DNA of 64,000 nucleotides from Thermoproteota archaeon (GTDB lineage: Archaea; Thermoproteota; Methanomethylicia; Methanomethylicales; Methanomethylicaceae), in assembly GCA_020832905.1 (NCBI GenBank), contig JAJHRG010000002.1, positions 1-64,000 on the forward strand. The letters run 5' to 3'. Numbering within the stretch: the first letter of the stretch is position 1; each line of letters starts with the position of its first letter. The translations under genes were made by a program, and so were the position numbers. Of the stretch, positions 31,443 to 40,542 are shown piece after piece. The notes under the pieces were generated by a model, which was given only the letters and a program-made list of their open reading frames with translations, did not search any database and was not told where the DNA came from.

Positions 31443-31913
31443 TTACTTAAAATAAATAACTAATTTTTTATATGTTTCTTCTAGATGTTCAGATATAACT
31501 TTTGTTTCTGATAATATAGGCATAAAATTTGTATCACCTAACCATCTTGGTACTATATGTAAATGAATATGCTCATATCCTGCTCCTGCTACTTTACCAA
31601 TATTAAATCCAATATTAAATCCATCAGGTGACATTATTTTCTTTATTACTTTAATACAATCATTTAGTAAATCAATCATATCATTCCATTCTTCTTTTGT
31701 TAAATCTTCTATATTTGTTACATGTCTATAAGGTGATATCATTACATGACCTGAATTATATGGATATTTATTTAACATTCCAAATACATACTTTCTTCTA
31801 GAAAAAATGAAGTTTTTCTCATCATTATTTTCTTTTGGTTTTTCACAAAATATACAAATATCTTTTTTTTCTGTTAGGAATACTCCTCTCCAAGGAGCCC
31901 AAAGTATTTTCAA
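31443..31913 (-). CDS. HIT-family hydrolase
   Basis: YEHIHLHIVPRW histidine triad. Confidence 0.92.
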   Translation of the reverse strand: MKILWAPWRGVFLTEKKDICIFCEKPKENNDEKNFIFSRRKYVFGMLNKYPYNSGHVMISPYRHVTNIEDLTKEEWNDMIDLLNDCIKVIKKIMSPDGFNIGFNIGKVAGAGYEHIHLHIVPRWLGDTNFMPILSETKVISEHLEETYKKLVIYFK

Positions 31914-31916
31914 TTT

Positions 31917-32849
31917 TCATCCCAACATTATACGATATAAATAAGCTCTTAAATTACTATCTACACATGAGTTCTTTATTAAATTTAATGCTTCTTCTTT
32001 TGAAGATAATTTTATATTATTTTTATTTATTACAAAATCTAAAAGAGAATTCTTTTCAATACCTTTAAGTAATCCTTTTTTAATATGTACTTCTTCTATA
32101 AATCCTCCAATTTCTTTAAACTTCTTAAAATCATTTATATTATTAGTAACTAAATATCCTCTATTTTCATATCTCTTATCAATTACTAATTTGAAATTTA
32201 ATCCTACTTCATACATAATATTTTTATAAAAAGATAATTTTTCATAAGGAATTGTTGAGCCAAATCCAAGTTTTGGATAAATTTTAATATATGATGAAGA
32301 GTTAATAAATGAAAGTGATATCCATCCTTCTCCAGACATTATAATACGAACAAATTCTATTTTTACTTTAGGATTAAAATCAAGTTTAATATTTTTCATA
32401 TCCATTAAAATATTTTTACTGTATAATTGTGTAACATATGTATTTTTAGTAATGAAAGTTGTAGGTTTTTTACCATAAACTAAGTATATCATATCTGAAA
32501 ATATTTTATGTAAAGTCATATCATTACTATATAATCGAATACAATATTTATTATCTTTACAATAAACTGAACAACTTGTATCAATTATTCCAAAGAGTAA
32601 TTTTTTAAAATCACTAATAGAAAAACCTCTTTTTAATAATTTCTTAATATATGAAGATGATATGCCATAAAGTGAAATAAGAATTAGAATATAGTTAATA
32701 GGTAAATAGTAAATTAGAACTGGTCTAACTATAATTAAATCATTTAATTCAAAATATTTCCAATAGCATACATAATTAATATAAAGTATACTAATAATTG
32801 AGCCAATAATTATAAATAAGCTAATAATTACTTTATTACTATTATTCAA
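31917..32849 (-). CDS. Membrane-anchored LAGLIDADG-like domain protein
   Basis: N-terminal hydrophobic segments then LLFGIIDTSCSV...; FVRIIMSGEGWISLSF; FKKFKEIGGFI pattern. Confidence 0.5.
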   Translation of the reverse strand: MNNSNKVIISLFIIIGSIISILYINYVCYWKYFELNDLIIVRPVLIYYLPINYILILISLYGISSSYIKKLLKRGFSISDFKKLLFGIIDTSCSVYCKDNKYCIRLYSNDMTLHKIFSDMIYLVYGKKPTTFITKNTYVTQLYSKNILMDMKNIKLDFNPKVKIEFVRIIMSGEGWISLSFINSSSYIKIYPKLGFGSTIPYEKLSFYKNIMYEVGLNFKLVIDKRYENRGYLVTNNINDFKKFKEIGGFIEEVHIKKGLLKGIEKNSLLDFVINKNNIKLSSKEEALNLIKNSCVDSNLRAYLYRIMLG

Positions 32850-32858
32850 TTTCTCACA

Positions 32859-33230
32859 TTATTTAATTTCATATGGAAGTTTTTTTAATTTTCGATCATA
32901 TATAACAATAGAATTATATGGATATGAAGAAATTATCATTATTTTTCCATAGAAATTATTTAAATCTTCTATTGATGGATTACTATTACCACTTGGATGT
33001 GAATGTGCTATACCAATAATACTTAAATCAAATGGTAACATAAATAAGGGAAAAGATGAAAAATATTCACCATAAATAGAAAAAGGAGGAATAAGAAATT
33101 CATTAATTTCTATAATATTATTTTTTATTTTTCCTCTTATTAGCATTATATTTTCTTTAGGATGAAGATTTTTACAAATATTTAAAAATAATTGAAGTGC
33201 TTCTTTATTAATAATTACTTTTTCTATCAT
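32859..33230 (-). CDS. JAB/MPN (JAMM) domain metalloprotease
   Basis: GIAHSHPSGNSNPSIEDL JAMM motif. Confidence 0.88.
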   Translation of the reverse strand: MIEKVIINKEALQLFLNICKNLHPKENIMLIRGKIKNNIIEINEFLIPPFSIYGEYFSSFPLFMLPFDLSIIGIAHSHPSGNSNPSIEDLNNFYGKIMIISSYPYNSIVIYDRKLKKLPYEIK

Positions 33231-34180
33231 TATTGAGATGGAATTTCTATTTTAAGTTCTCTCATTAATTCTTTATATCTATTTCTAACTGTAACTTCTG
33301 TTACTTGAGCTGCTTGTGCAATTTCTTTTTGTGTTCTTCTTTCATTTTCTAATAAAGATGCAATATATATTGCTGCAGCAGCTAAACCAGCAGGATCTTT
33401 TCCTGCAGTTATTCCTCTTTTCTTTGCTTCTTGAAGAATTTCAGCAGCTCTATGTTGAGTTACTCCACTTAAATTTAATATACTTCCTATTCTAACTATA
33501 AAATCAATTGGATCTGCTATAGGTATTTTAATATTAACTTCCTTTAATAGTAATCTATAACAACGTGCAACATCTTTTCTTCCAGCTTTTGTATACTTAG
33601 CAATTTCATCTAAAGTTCTTGGTACTTTTTGAGTTCTACAAGCAGCATATATAGCAGCTGCCATAACAGATTCAATAGATCTTCCTCTAACTAAACCTTT
33701 TTCTACTGCTTTACGATAAATAACTGCTGCTTCTTCTTTAACACTTTTTGGTAATTCTAATTGAGAAGAAATTCTATCAAGTTCACTCATTGCTTGTGCA
33801 AGATTTCTATCTATAGAGCTATGAACTCTAGTTCTAATTTGCCATTTTCTCCATCTTAATATTTCTATTCTTTTCTTTGGTTCTAATTTTCTTCCCATTG
33901 CATCTTTATCTCTCCAATCTATAACTGTAGATAAACCCTTATCATGAACTGTTGGTGATAATGGAGATCCTACTCTACTTCTTTTATCTCTTTCTTCAGA
34001 AGTAAATGCTCTCCATTCAGGACCTCTATCTATGACTTTTTCAGTTACTACTAAACCACAATTTGTACAAACAATTTCTCCTCTTTCATAATTATTAACA
34101 AAACTAGTACTACCACAATTAGGACATTTTAATACTTCATCATAATTTTCTTGAATTTTCATACTACTCATAAAAATCAC
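33230..34180 (-). CDS. tfb: Transcription initiation factor TFB
   Basis: Zn ribbon CPNCGS...CTNCG; two cyclin-like repeats. Confidence 0.96.
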   Translation of the reverse strand: MIFMSSMKIQENYDEVLKCPNCGSTSFVNNYERGEIVCTNCGLVVTEKVIDRGPEWRAFTSEERDKRSRVGSPLSPTVHDKGLSTVIDWRDKDAMGRKLEPKKRIEILRWRKWQIRTRVHSSIDRNLAQAMSELDRISSQLELPKSVKEEAAVIYRKAVEKGLVRGRSIESVMAAAIYAACRTQKVPRTLDEIAKYTKAGRKDVARCYRLLLKEVNIKIPIADPIDFIVRIGSILNLSGVTQHRAAEILQEAKKRGITAGKDPAGLAAAAIYIASLLENERRTQKEIAQAAQVTEVTVRNRYKELMRELKIEIPSQ

Positions 34181-34324
34181 CTTAAAACAAACATTTAAAT
34201 ATTTCGAAGTATTTATATATACGAAAAAAGTACTATATTAAGTTTTCGCTAATAAAAATATATAAATTTTTAATTTTATGAAGAAAGAAAAAACTTTAAT
34301 ATTATAGTTTAAAAAAATAATATT

Positions 34325-34400
34325 AGCCCGGTGGTGTAGCGGCCAAGCATGGCGGGCTCTGGCCCCGCCGACAGGAGTTCGAATCTCCTCCGGGCTACCA
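34325..34400 (+). tRNA. tRNA-Gln (anticodon CTG), CCA encoded
   Basis: AGCCCGG...CCGGGCT acceptor, GGGTTCGAATC-type T arm (GTTCGAATC), anticodon loop CTCTGGC, 3' ACCA. Confidence 0.95.
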
Positions 34401-34402
34401 AT

Positions 34403-34546
34403 TTATTTTTTATATGGACATTTTTGACAATGTATTTCTCCATTAGGTAAAAGAATACCTTCTTCATTAAATGGTGGTCTATGACATAGATAGTAAGTAC
34501 TACCTGATGGAGTTTTATATATCTCAAGGAAGGAACATTGTGGCAT
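34403..34546 (-). CDS. 47-aa Cys-containing small protein MPQCSFLEIYKTPSGSTYYLCHRPPFNEEGILLPNGEIHCQKCPYKK
   Basis: ATG 34546-34544 to TAA 34405-34403; C...C...CxxC pattern; absent from track. Confidence 0.5.
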   Translation of the reverse strand: MPQCSFLEIYKTPSGSTYYLCHRPPFNEEGILLPNGEIHCQKCPYKK

Positions 34547-34614
34547 TAATTACACCTCTGTAAATGGGAGAAGAGAATTGTTCTCATCTATATAAATATT
34601 TCTCTATCATAAAA

Positions 34615-34944
34615 TTATATTTTAAATTCTTTTCTTACATCTTTTGAAAGAAGCATTAATATGACCATAATATCAATTATAATTTTTGGAAATGCACTAA
34701 TTGCAATATAATACCATTCAATTATTGTAATTAAAATTCCACTAATTACTCCAAATAATGAAATAAGTAAACATAAAAACCAAGCCCATTTATATAAACG
34801 TAATAATCCAAAGGCAATAATAAAACTAATTATTGACATTATTAAAAATATAGGAGAATAAAAAGCTGAAAAATATATTAAGTAGATTAATCCAGAAAAG
34901 ATTTCCAATCCAGAAATTATTTTAACTTCAGAGGAAATTGTCAT
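34615..34944 (-). CDS. Small membrane protein
   Basis: 109 aa, ~3-4 TM segments. Confidence 0.6.
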   Translation of the reverse strand: MTISSEVKIISGLEIFSGLIYLIYFSAFYSPIFLIMSIISFIIAFGLLRLYKWAWFLCLLISLFGVISGILITIIEWYYIAISAFPKIIIDIMVILMLLSKDVRKEFKI

Positions 34945-34966
34945 AAATAAAAAAAATAAAAAAGAA

Positions 34967-36535
34967 TTATTTTTGTGTTATTGTTTGTTGTACTGGTTGT
35001 GGTGGAGCTATTCCATGTATATCATAATATAATGGTCCACGTTCTTTCTTTGTTACTAATGAAACTATTACTATTGTAATAAATCCAAGTATCATTCCCC
35101 ATGCTCCAGCATCAAGATAGAACATCTTTAAGAATCTTACAGTACCCATTGGAATTCTATAAAGTAAAGTTAAACCTGCACTAACAACTAATCCTACAAG
35201 TACTCCTGCGGTTCCTCCCCATTTTGTTATTCCCTTCCATGTTGTAGCAAGAAGTAATGCAGGAGTTAATGTAGCAGCAAACTGAGCCCATCCTATAGCA
35301 GCTAACCATGTAATTAATTCAGCTGGGAACATTGTTTCAATTACCATTAATACACCTACAATTAGCATTCCAATTCTTAATGCTCTTAATAATTGCTTAT
35401 CAGTCCAATTTGGTCTAAAGCATTTATTTACAATATCTCTTGCTAAAGCTGCTCCTCCCATCATTACAAATCCATCTACTGTACTCCAAGCAGCAGCAAT
35501 TACACCTGCAATTAATAAACCTCCAAGAACAGGTGCTTCTGCACCTAATTTATAAACAGTTAACCAAGCAATTACATAATCAGGTGATCCATAAACAGCA
35601 ACAATATTTGGTGCTTGTCCTGTTACTGTCAAATATTTTGTTACTACTCCTAAATAGCAATAAGCAGGACATGTAATTCCAAATACAATTGCACCTAATA
35701 ATCCCCACAACCATAATGTAGAAGGTTTCTTTATTCCATAAAGCTTTTGAACAATTTGAGGCTGACCAGCAAGTCCAAATGATGAAAGGAAGAAGGCCCA
35801 ACTGATCCAGAGGGACCATGCAGCTCCACCTGCAGCTACATCTTGATTAGTCCATGAAACTCCTCCTGAAGCCATTGCAATAGTAGCATACATATTAGCA
35901 AAGCCACCAGTCCAAATATAGCCTAATGCTACAGCAATAAGTGATGCTAAAATCATCATTGATACATTTAATACATTAATTATTGCACCTGCAATAAATC
36001 CTCCTATAATGATATATATTGCTGAAATAGCAATTCCTATAGCTGCTCCTGCTACATAAGGAATTCCTAAAATTGTGCTTAATAGGATTCCTAAGGCTTT
36101 GAATTGTGCTGTAGCATAAAATACACAACCAATAACAATTCCTATTGCAGCAAAAATTCTTATTAATTTTCCACCATAAACTGCTGCTAAAAAGTCAGGC
36201 ATTGTCATTAAATCATATTTCTTTGCAGCAATTCTCATCCATCTTCCTAAGAATAATACTGTAATTGGAAATCCTGCCATCATAGGAATACATAGCGCCC
36301 AATGCTGCCATGGACCAAATGCATAAATTGCACCTGGAAGACCAAAGAATGCCCATGCTGAAACAGATGCTCCTGCACTCCAAAATCCTAGCATCCATAC
36401 AGGAATAGCTCTTCCTCCAACCATAAATTCTCCTGAACTTTTAATGTATTTTTTGCTGTAAATACCAAGTCCAATTATTAATAAAATCCATATTACTATT
36501 ATAATTCCTTCAATAATAATTCCCATTTCTGGCAT
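34967..36535 (-). CDS. Sodium:solute symporter family protein
   Basis: ~13 TM; SGEFMVGGRAIPVWMLGFWSAGASVSAWAFFGLPGAIYAFG. Confidence 0.9.
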   Translation of the reverse strand: MPEMGIIIEGIIIVIWILLIIGLGIYSKKYIKSSGEFMVGGRAIPVWMLGFWSAGASVSAWAFFGLPGAIYAFGPWQHWALCIPMMAGFPITVLFLGRWMRIAAKKYDLMTMPDFLAAVYGGKLIRIFAAIGIVIGCVFYATAQFKALGILLSTILGIPYVAGAAIGIAISAIYIIIGGFIAGAIINVLNVSMMILASLIAVALGYIWTGGFANMYATIAMASGGVSWTNQDVAAGGAAWSLWISWAFFLSSFGLAGQPQIVQKLYGIKKPSTLWLWGLLGAIVFGITCPAYCYLGVVTKYLTVTGQAPNIVAVYGSPDYVIAWLTVYKLGAEAPVLGGLLIAGVIAAAWSTVDGFVMMGGAALARDIVNKCFRPNWTDKQLLRALRIGMLIVGVLMVIETMFPAELITWLAAIGWAQFAATLTPALLLATTWKGITKWGGTAGVLVGLVVSAGLTLLYRIPMGTVRFLKMFYLDAGAWGMILGFITIVIVSLVTKKERGPLYYDIHGIAPPQPVQQTITQK

Positions 36536-36544
36536 ATTTTCACC

Positions 36545-36778
36545 TCATATTTCTTCTAATAATTCAGGATGCTTTTTTGCCCATGATCTCCACCAAAGCA
36601 TTGTAACTATTGGTATAATGAACCAGCAAAGCCATTCTGTAATGTAAATTAAGAACCATGTACTAGTCCAAGGTGTACCAGGTAGACCAAATCCAGGAAG
36701 ACCCCAGCCTTGTATGCCACGTAGCCAATCAATGATAATTAGTATAGCATATTCTCCCAATAGTAGTATGTCTAACAT
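36545..36778 (-). CDS. Small membrane subunit adjacent to symporter
   Basis: 77 aa, 2 TM, upstream and co-directional with symporter. Confidence 0.65.
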   Translation of the reverse strand: MLDILLLGEYAILIIIDWLRGIQGWGLPGFGLPGTPWTSTWFLIYITEWLCWFIIPIVTMLWWRSWAKKHPELLEEI

Positions 36779-36905
36779 AAATTACTCCTCTCTGTTTTTC
36801 TTTTTTTAATTTAAATATTTAAATAGTTTACTTTTTGCTAAGCAAAAATTTTAAAAGAAAGCAATCCTTTTATAATTGGAATACCAATATTAGCTTGGTA
36901 ATAAA

Positions 36906-37601
36906 ATGGATGATATTCCTATATTAAAATTAAAGTGTATATTAGCATTATTTATAATTCAAATAGTATTAATAAGTATTGGAGGAGCATTAGGATTTTC
37001 TGCTTTTGGAAGTAGATTTTTAGAAAATCTTAATGAATATACTAAAAAATATGAATTAGGAAGAGAAGGTTCTCTTCAATATATATATTCAACAAGTGAA
37101 GCAGGATACATATATGCAAGTTTTGGTTTAGATATGAAAGCAAAGTATAATGAAACACATATGGTAGTATATTGGTATGAGAATATAAAGCTTAGACCAG
37201 GGGCTACTGTTATAGATCTTATTAATAACTATAGTAATGCAGAATGGGTAGAATTAAGAGTATATCCAATAGAAAATCCATCTAATTGGATTGTAATAAA
37301 AGATTATAATGTAAGTAAATATAAAATTGATTATGAATTAGGAGATGTTGCAGGTTATAGATATATAATTAGTATAAATAATGTTAGGAATAATCCTGGA
37401 ACTTTACAACAATGGATGATTTATGTATGGGATAGAAAAATACAAAACTTTCAATATCTTGCAGCTCCTCCTGATAAAATAGAAGTATATAATTATGATG
37501 CTTTTGTACTATTATTTGATAAATTTGGTGCATTTCCACCAGATTGTTGTAGTGGTTCATTAAAATGGGAATATCAAGGATATCAAGGACCATCAAAATA
37601 A
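36906..37601 (+). CDS. Membrane-anchored extracytoplasmic hypothetical protein
   Basis: N-terminal TM, 231 aa. Confidence 0.6.
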   Translation: MDDIPILKLKCILALFIIQIVLISIGGALGFSAFGSRFLENLNEYTKKYELGREGSLQYIYSTSEAGYIYASFGLDMKAKYNETHMVVYWYENIKLRPGATVIDLINNYSNAEWVELRVYPIENPSNWIVIKDYNVSKYKIDYELGDVAGYRYIISINNVRNNPGTLQQWMIYVWDRKIQNFQYLAAPPDKIEVYNYDAFVLLFDKFGAFPPDCCSGSLKWEYQGYQGPSK

Positions 37602-37604
37602 TTA

Positions 37605-38084
37605 TTATTCTAAACAATAACACTTAAAAGAAGAAATAATTTCAATTACTTTATTACCAATATCTTTTCCTTTTTCAGGAGGACGATACTGTATTGTAAT
37701 AAATCTATTGGAATTCTTACAAAAAACACCAAATCCAATTATATAATCTGAAATTTCTCTTTTTGGAAATTTTGTTATTATTTTATATGAAAGTTTATGA
37801 AAATAATAATCATGGTTAATATCAGAATTCCAATTATAATTTTCTAATTTATAATCATAAGTATCCTTAATTTTTTTTATTTCTTCAATATTCTTTTCAA
37901 AAAAATCCTTTGGTGTTTTATATTTATCAATTATTTTATTTAAATTATTCCAATCAATTCTTATTATATTTCCAATTTCATCAAAAATTTCAATAGTACC
38001 TTCATAAAAAGATGATCCCTTCCAAATAGTTACATAATACTGTATAGGTATTTCAATTTGAAATCCATAAATACGAAAAATCAT
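37605..38084 (-). CDS. Hypothetical protein
   Basis: 159-aa ORF. Confidence 0.6.
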   Translation of the reverse strand: MIFRIYGFQIEIPIQYYVTIWKGSSFYEGTIEIFDEIGNIIRIDWNNLNKIIDKYKTPKDFFEKNIEEIKKIKDTYDYKLENYNWNSDINHDYYFHKLSYKIITKFPKREISDYIIGFGVFCKNSNRFITIQYRPPEKGKDIGNKVIEIISSFKCYCLE

Positions 38085-38111
38085 TATATCACCAAATAAA
38101 AAAAGAAAAAA

Positions 38112-38546
38112 TTAGCGAACTACATGTACACTACAATGAGCATTTTTTACAACATAATCTGCAATACTACCAAGTAATGCTCTTTTTAATCCAGTTAAGC
38201 CTCTAGAGCCTATAACAATTAAAGCACAGTCTTGTTTTTCAGCTTCTGTTACTAAACCTGCACCTGGAGTAACCCAAGAAGAAATAATTTTTGATTCTGC
38301 ATTTACTCCTTCTTTCTTTGCTTTTTCTTCTAATTCTTTTAATAGTTTTTCCATTCTTTCAGAAACTTCTTTTGGAATTGTTGGAGGATATGGTGGTATA
38401 TCACCTAATAATCCAATAGCTGGTGGAGAATATACTGTAACAATTAATAATTTAGAGCCAAATTTTTTTGCCATTTCTAAAGCAACATTAAAAGCATTAA
38501 GAGAAGGTTCTGATCCATCTATACCAACAAGTATTGTTTTATACAT
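38112..38546 (-). CDS. Universal stress protein (UspA family)
   Basis: KTILVGIDGSEPSLNAFNVALE; VIGSRGLTGLKRALLGSIADYVVKNAHCSVHVVR. Confidence 0.95.
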   Translation of the reverse strand: MYKTILVGIDGSEPSLNAFNVALEMAKKFGSKLLIVTVYSPPAIGLLGDIPPYPPTIPKEVSERMEKLLKELEEKAKKEGVNAESKIISSWVTPGAGLVTEAEKQDCALIVIGSRGLTGLKRALLGSIADYVVKNAHCSVHVVR

Positions 38547-38616
38547 AAAATTTTCCCTATTTTATTTATGTTATATAAGCATATATATCTTTTTAGTAAA
38601 AATTAATTAGATAAAA

Positions 38617-39114
38617 ATGAGTATTGAAAAAGTAAATATTAAAGCTATAAGAGTAAAAATACCAAAGGATTCTAATGTAATAATAGGTCAAACACATTTT
38701 ATAAAAAGTATTGAAGATTTATATGAGACAATTGTAACAACAATTCCAAAGGCAAAATTTGGAATTGCTTTTTGTGAAGCCTCAGGACCATGTTTAATAA
38801 GATATGAAGGAAATGATGAAGAATTAGTTAATACTGCAATAGAAACTTGTAAAGAAATAGCTTCAGGACATATTTTTGTAATATATATTAGAGAAGCATA
38901 TCCAATAAATATTTTAAATGCTATTAAAAATGTACAAGAAGTTTGTACAATATTTTGTGCAACTGCTAATCCTCTTGAAGTTATAGTTGCAGAAACAGAA
39001 CAAGGAAGAGGAATATTAGGTGTAATTGATGGAAGTTCTCCAAAGGGTATAGAGACTAGTGAAGATAAAGAAAAGCGTATTAAATTCCTAAGGCAAATAG
39101 GATACAAAAAATAA
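38617..39114 (+). CDS. Adenosine-specific kinase (DUF355)
   Basis: VNIKAIRVKIPKDSNVIIGQTHFIKSIEDLYE...FGIAFCEASGPCLIR. Confidence 0.85.
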   Translation: MSIEKVNIKAIRVKIPKDSNVIIGQTHFIKSIEDLYETIVTTIPKAKFGIAFCEASGPCLIRYEGNDEELVNTAIETCKEIASGHIFVIYIREAYPINILNAIKNVQEVCTIFCATANPLEVIVAETEQGRGILGVIDGSSPKGIETSEDKEKRIKFLRQIGYKK

Positions 39115-39169
39115 TAAATAGAAGAATTACATTAAGATTATTATGAATTTTTAGAAAGAGGTATTAAAA

Positions 39170-39481
39170 TTGAAGAATAGCCGATTATGTGAACCAAATT
39201 GTCCCTATTTTAAATGTGGACAAAAAGCAATATATGTAAAAAGAGGACAAAAACAAGGAGAGAAAATAATATACTGTAATTGGATTGGAGATCTTTGTAT
39301 TGGTGCAAAATGTAGATATGCATTTTGTGAAAAAAAAGTACTTCTACCAGATGGTTCATGTGGATTAGAAGAAAAACCTAGAAAAGTAAGAAGCATAGAA
39401 GAAGAAGCATTAAAGGAAGAAATTATATTAAAGTCAGTACAAATGTTACTTAAGAAAAAAGGAATGGAATTTATTGAGTAA
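39170..39481 (+). CDS. Cys-rich hypothetical protein, TTG start
   Basis: CEPNCPYFKCGQKAIY...CNWIGDLCIGAKCRYAFCEKK. Confidence 0.65.
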   Translation: MKNSRLCEPNCPYFKCGQKAIYVKRGQKQGEKIIYCNWIGDLCIGAKCRYAFCEKKVLLPDGSCGLEEKPRKVRSIEEEALKEEIILKSVQMLLKKKGMEFIE

Positions 39482-39486
39482 AACTT

Positions 39487-40209
39487 TTATTTATTTTTAT
39501 TTTTTCCACATACAGAACAATTTGGATTTTTAGATATGTGAAATTCTTGAAAGCACATATTTTCTCCATCATATAGTATTAGTCGACCTATTGCAAGTTT
39601 TCCAATACCAGTAATTATTTTTATAGCTTCTGTAGCTTCAAGACATCCAATAACTCCAGGTGTTGGTCCAAGAACAGGAATTGATTCATGTGATTTAGCT
39701 TCTCCAGGATATAAGCATCTAAGACATGGAGATTTATTTGGTATTATTGTCATTAAGCAACCTTCCATTCCATAAACTGCACCATAAACATATGGAATAT
39801 TATTATTAACTGCAAATTCATTTATTATTAATCTTGTTTTTAAATTATCTTGACCATCTACAATTACATCAATATCTTTTAATAAATTCTTAACATTATT
39901 TTCATCTATTTTTTCATTTACTGGATCTATTTTAATTTCAGGATTTAATTGTAAAAGTTTAATAGCTGCAGATTCTGATTTTGGTCTTCCAATATCATTA
40001 GTCCAATGAATAATTTGTCTATTCAAATTAGATTCTTCTACAACATCAAAATCAATTAATCTTAAGTATCCAATACCTGCAGCTGCAAGATAATAAGAAG
40101 CTATAGAACCTAATCCTCCAATACCTACAACTGCAACTCTTGCATTTTTTAATTTTTTCTGTCCTTCTTCTCCAATAATTTTTATTTGACGAATATATCT
40201 TCTATTCAA
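39487..40209 (-). CDS. ThiF/MoeB/HesA-family E1-like adenylyltransferase
   Basis: VVGIGGLGSIASYYLAAAGIGYLRLIDFD; CxxC...CSVCG. Confidence 0.92.
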   Translation of the reverse strand: MNRRYIRQIKIIGEEGQKKLKNARVAVVGIGGLGSIASYYLAAAGIGYLRLIDFDVVEESNLNRQIIHWTNDIGRPKSESAAIKLLQLNPEIKIDPVNEKIDENNVKNLLKDIDVIVDGQDNLKTRLIINEFAVNNNIPYVYGAVYGMEGCLMTIIPNKSPCLRCLYPGEAKSHESIPVLGPTPGVIGCLEATEAIKIITGIGKLAIGRLILYDGENMCFQEFHISKNPNCSVCGKNKNK

Positions 40210-40274
40210 GTGAGATCCCTAAATTAAATTCGAGATAAGAAATAAATATCTAATTTTAAAATAATTAAAAATGA

Positions 40275-40348
40275 GCCAGGGTGGCCGAGTGGCTAGGCGG
40301 CGGGCTGCAGACCCGCTTACTGGGGTTCGAATCCTCACCCTGGCTCCA
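40275..40348 (+). tRNA. tRNA-Cys (anticodon GCA), U73 discriminator, CCA encoded
   Basis: GCCAGGG/CCCTGGC acceptor, anticodon loop CTGCAGA, GGGTTCGAATCC T arm, TCCA 3' end. Confidence 0.95.
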
Positions 40349-40358
40349 TGGTGATTTA

Positions 40359-40532
40359 ATGATTTCAGAAATAAAAGAATCTATTAATGATTTAATTAAG
40401 ATTTTATCAATTTTAAGAAAAAAAGCACCTTTTCACAATCTAGATGAAAATGAAAAAAAAGAATTAATAAATATATTAGAAGAAATAAGCAAAAGAATAA
40501 ATAAAATAAAAGAAGAAATAATAAAAAAGTAA
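40359..40532 (+). CDS. 57-aa helical hypothetical protein between tRNA-Cys and SepCysS (track start 40281 lies inside tRNA)
   Basis: MISEIKESINDLIKILSILRKKAPFHNLDENEKKELINILEEISKRINKIKEEIIKK. Confidence 0.55.
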   Translation: MISEIKESINDLIKILSILRKKAPFHNLDENEKKELINILEEISKRINKIKEEIIKK

Positions 40533-40542
40533 TTTTCATAAT

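Noticed and set aside
34309-34527. Track ORF MRYIKLHQ...RRRFELLSAGPEPAMLGRYTTGLILFF on - strand
   Set aside because: Runs antisense through tRNA-Gln; the overlapping 47-aa Cys-containing frame 34403-34546 is more plausible
40281-40358. N-terminal part of track ORF 40281-40532 (MAEWLGGGLQTRLLGFESSPWLHGDL)
   Set aside because: This is translation of the tRNA-Cys gene; start moved to ATG 40359
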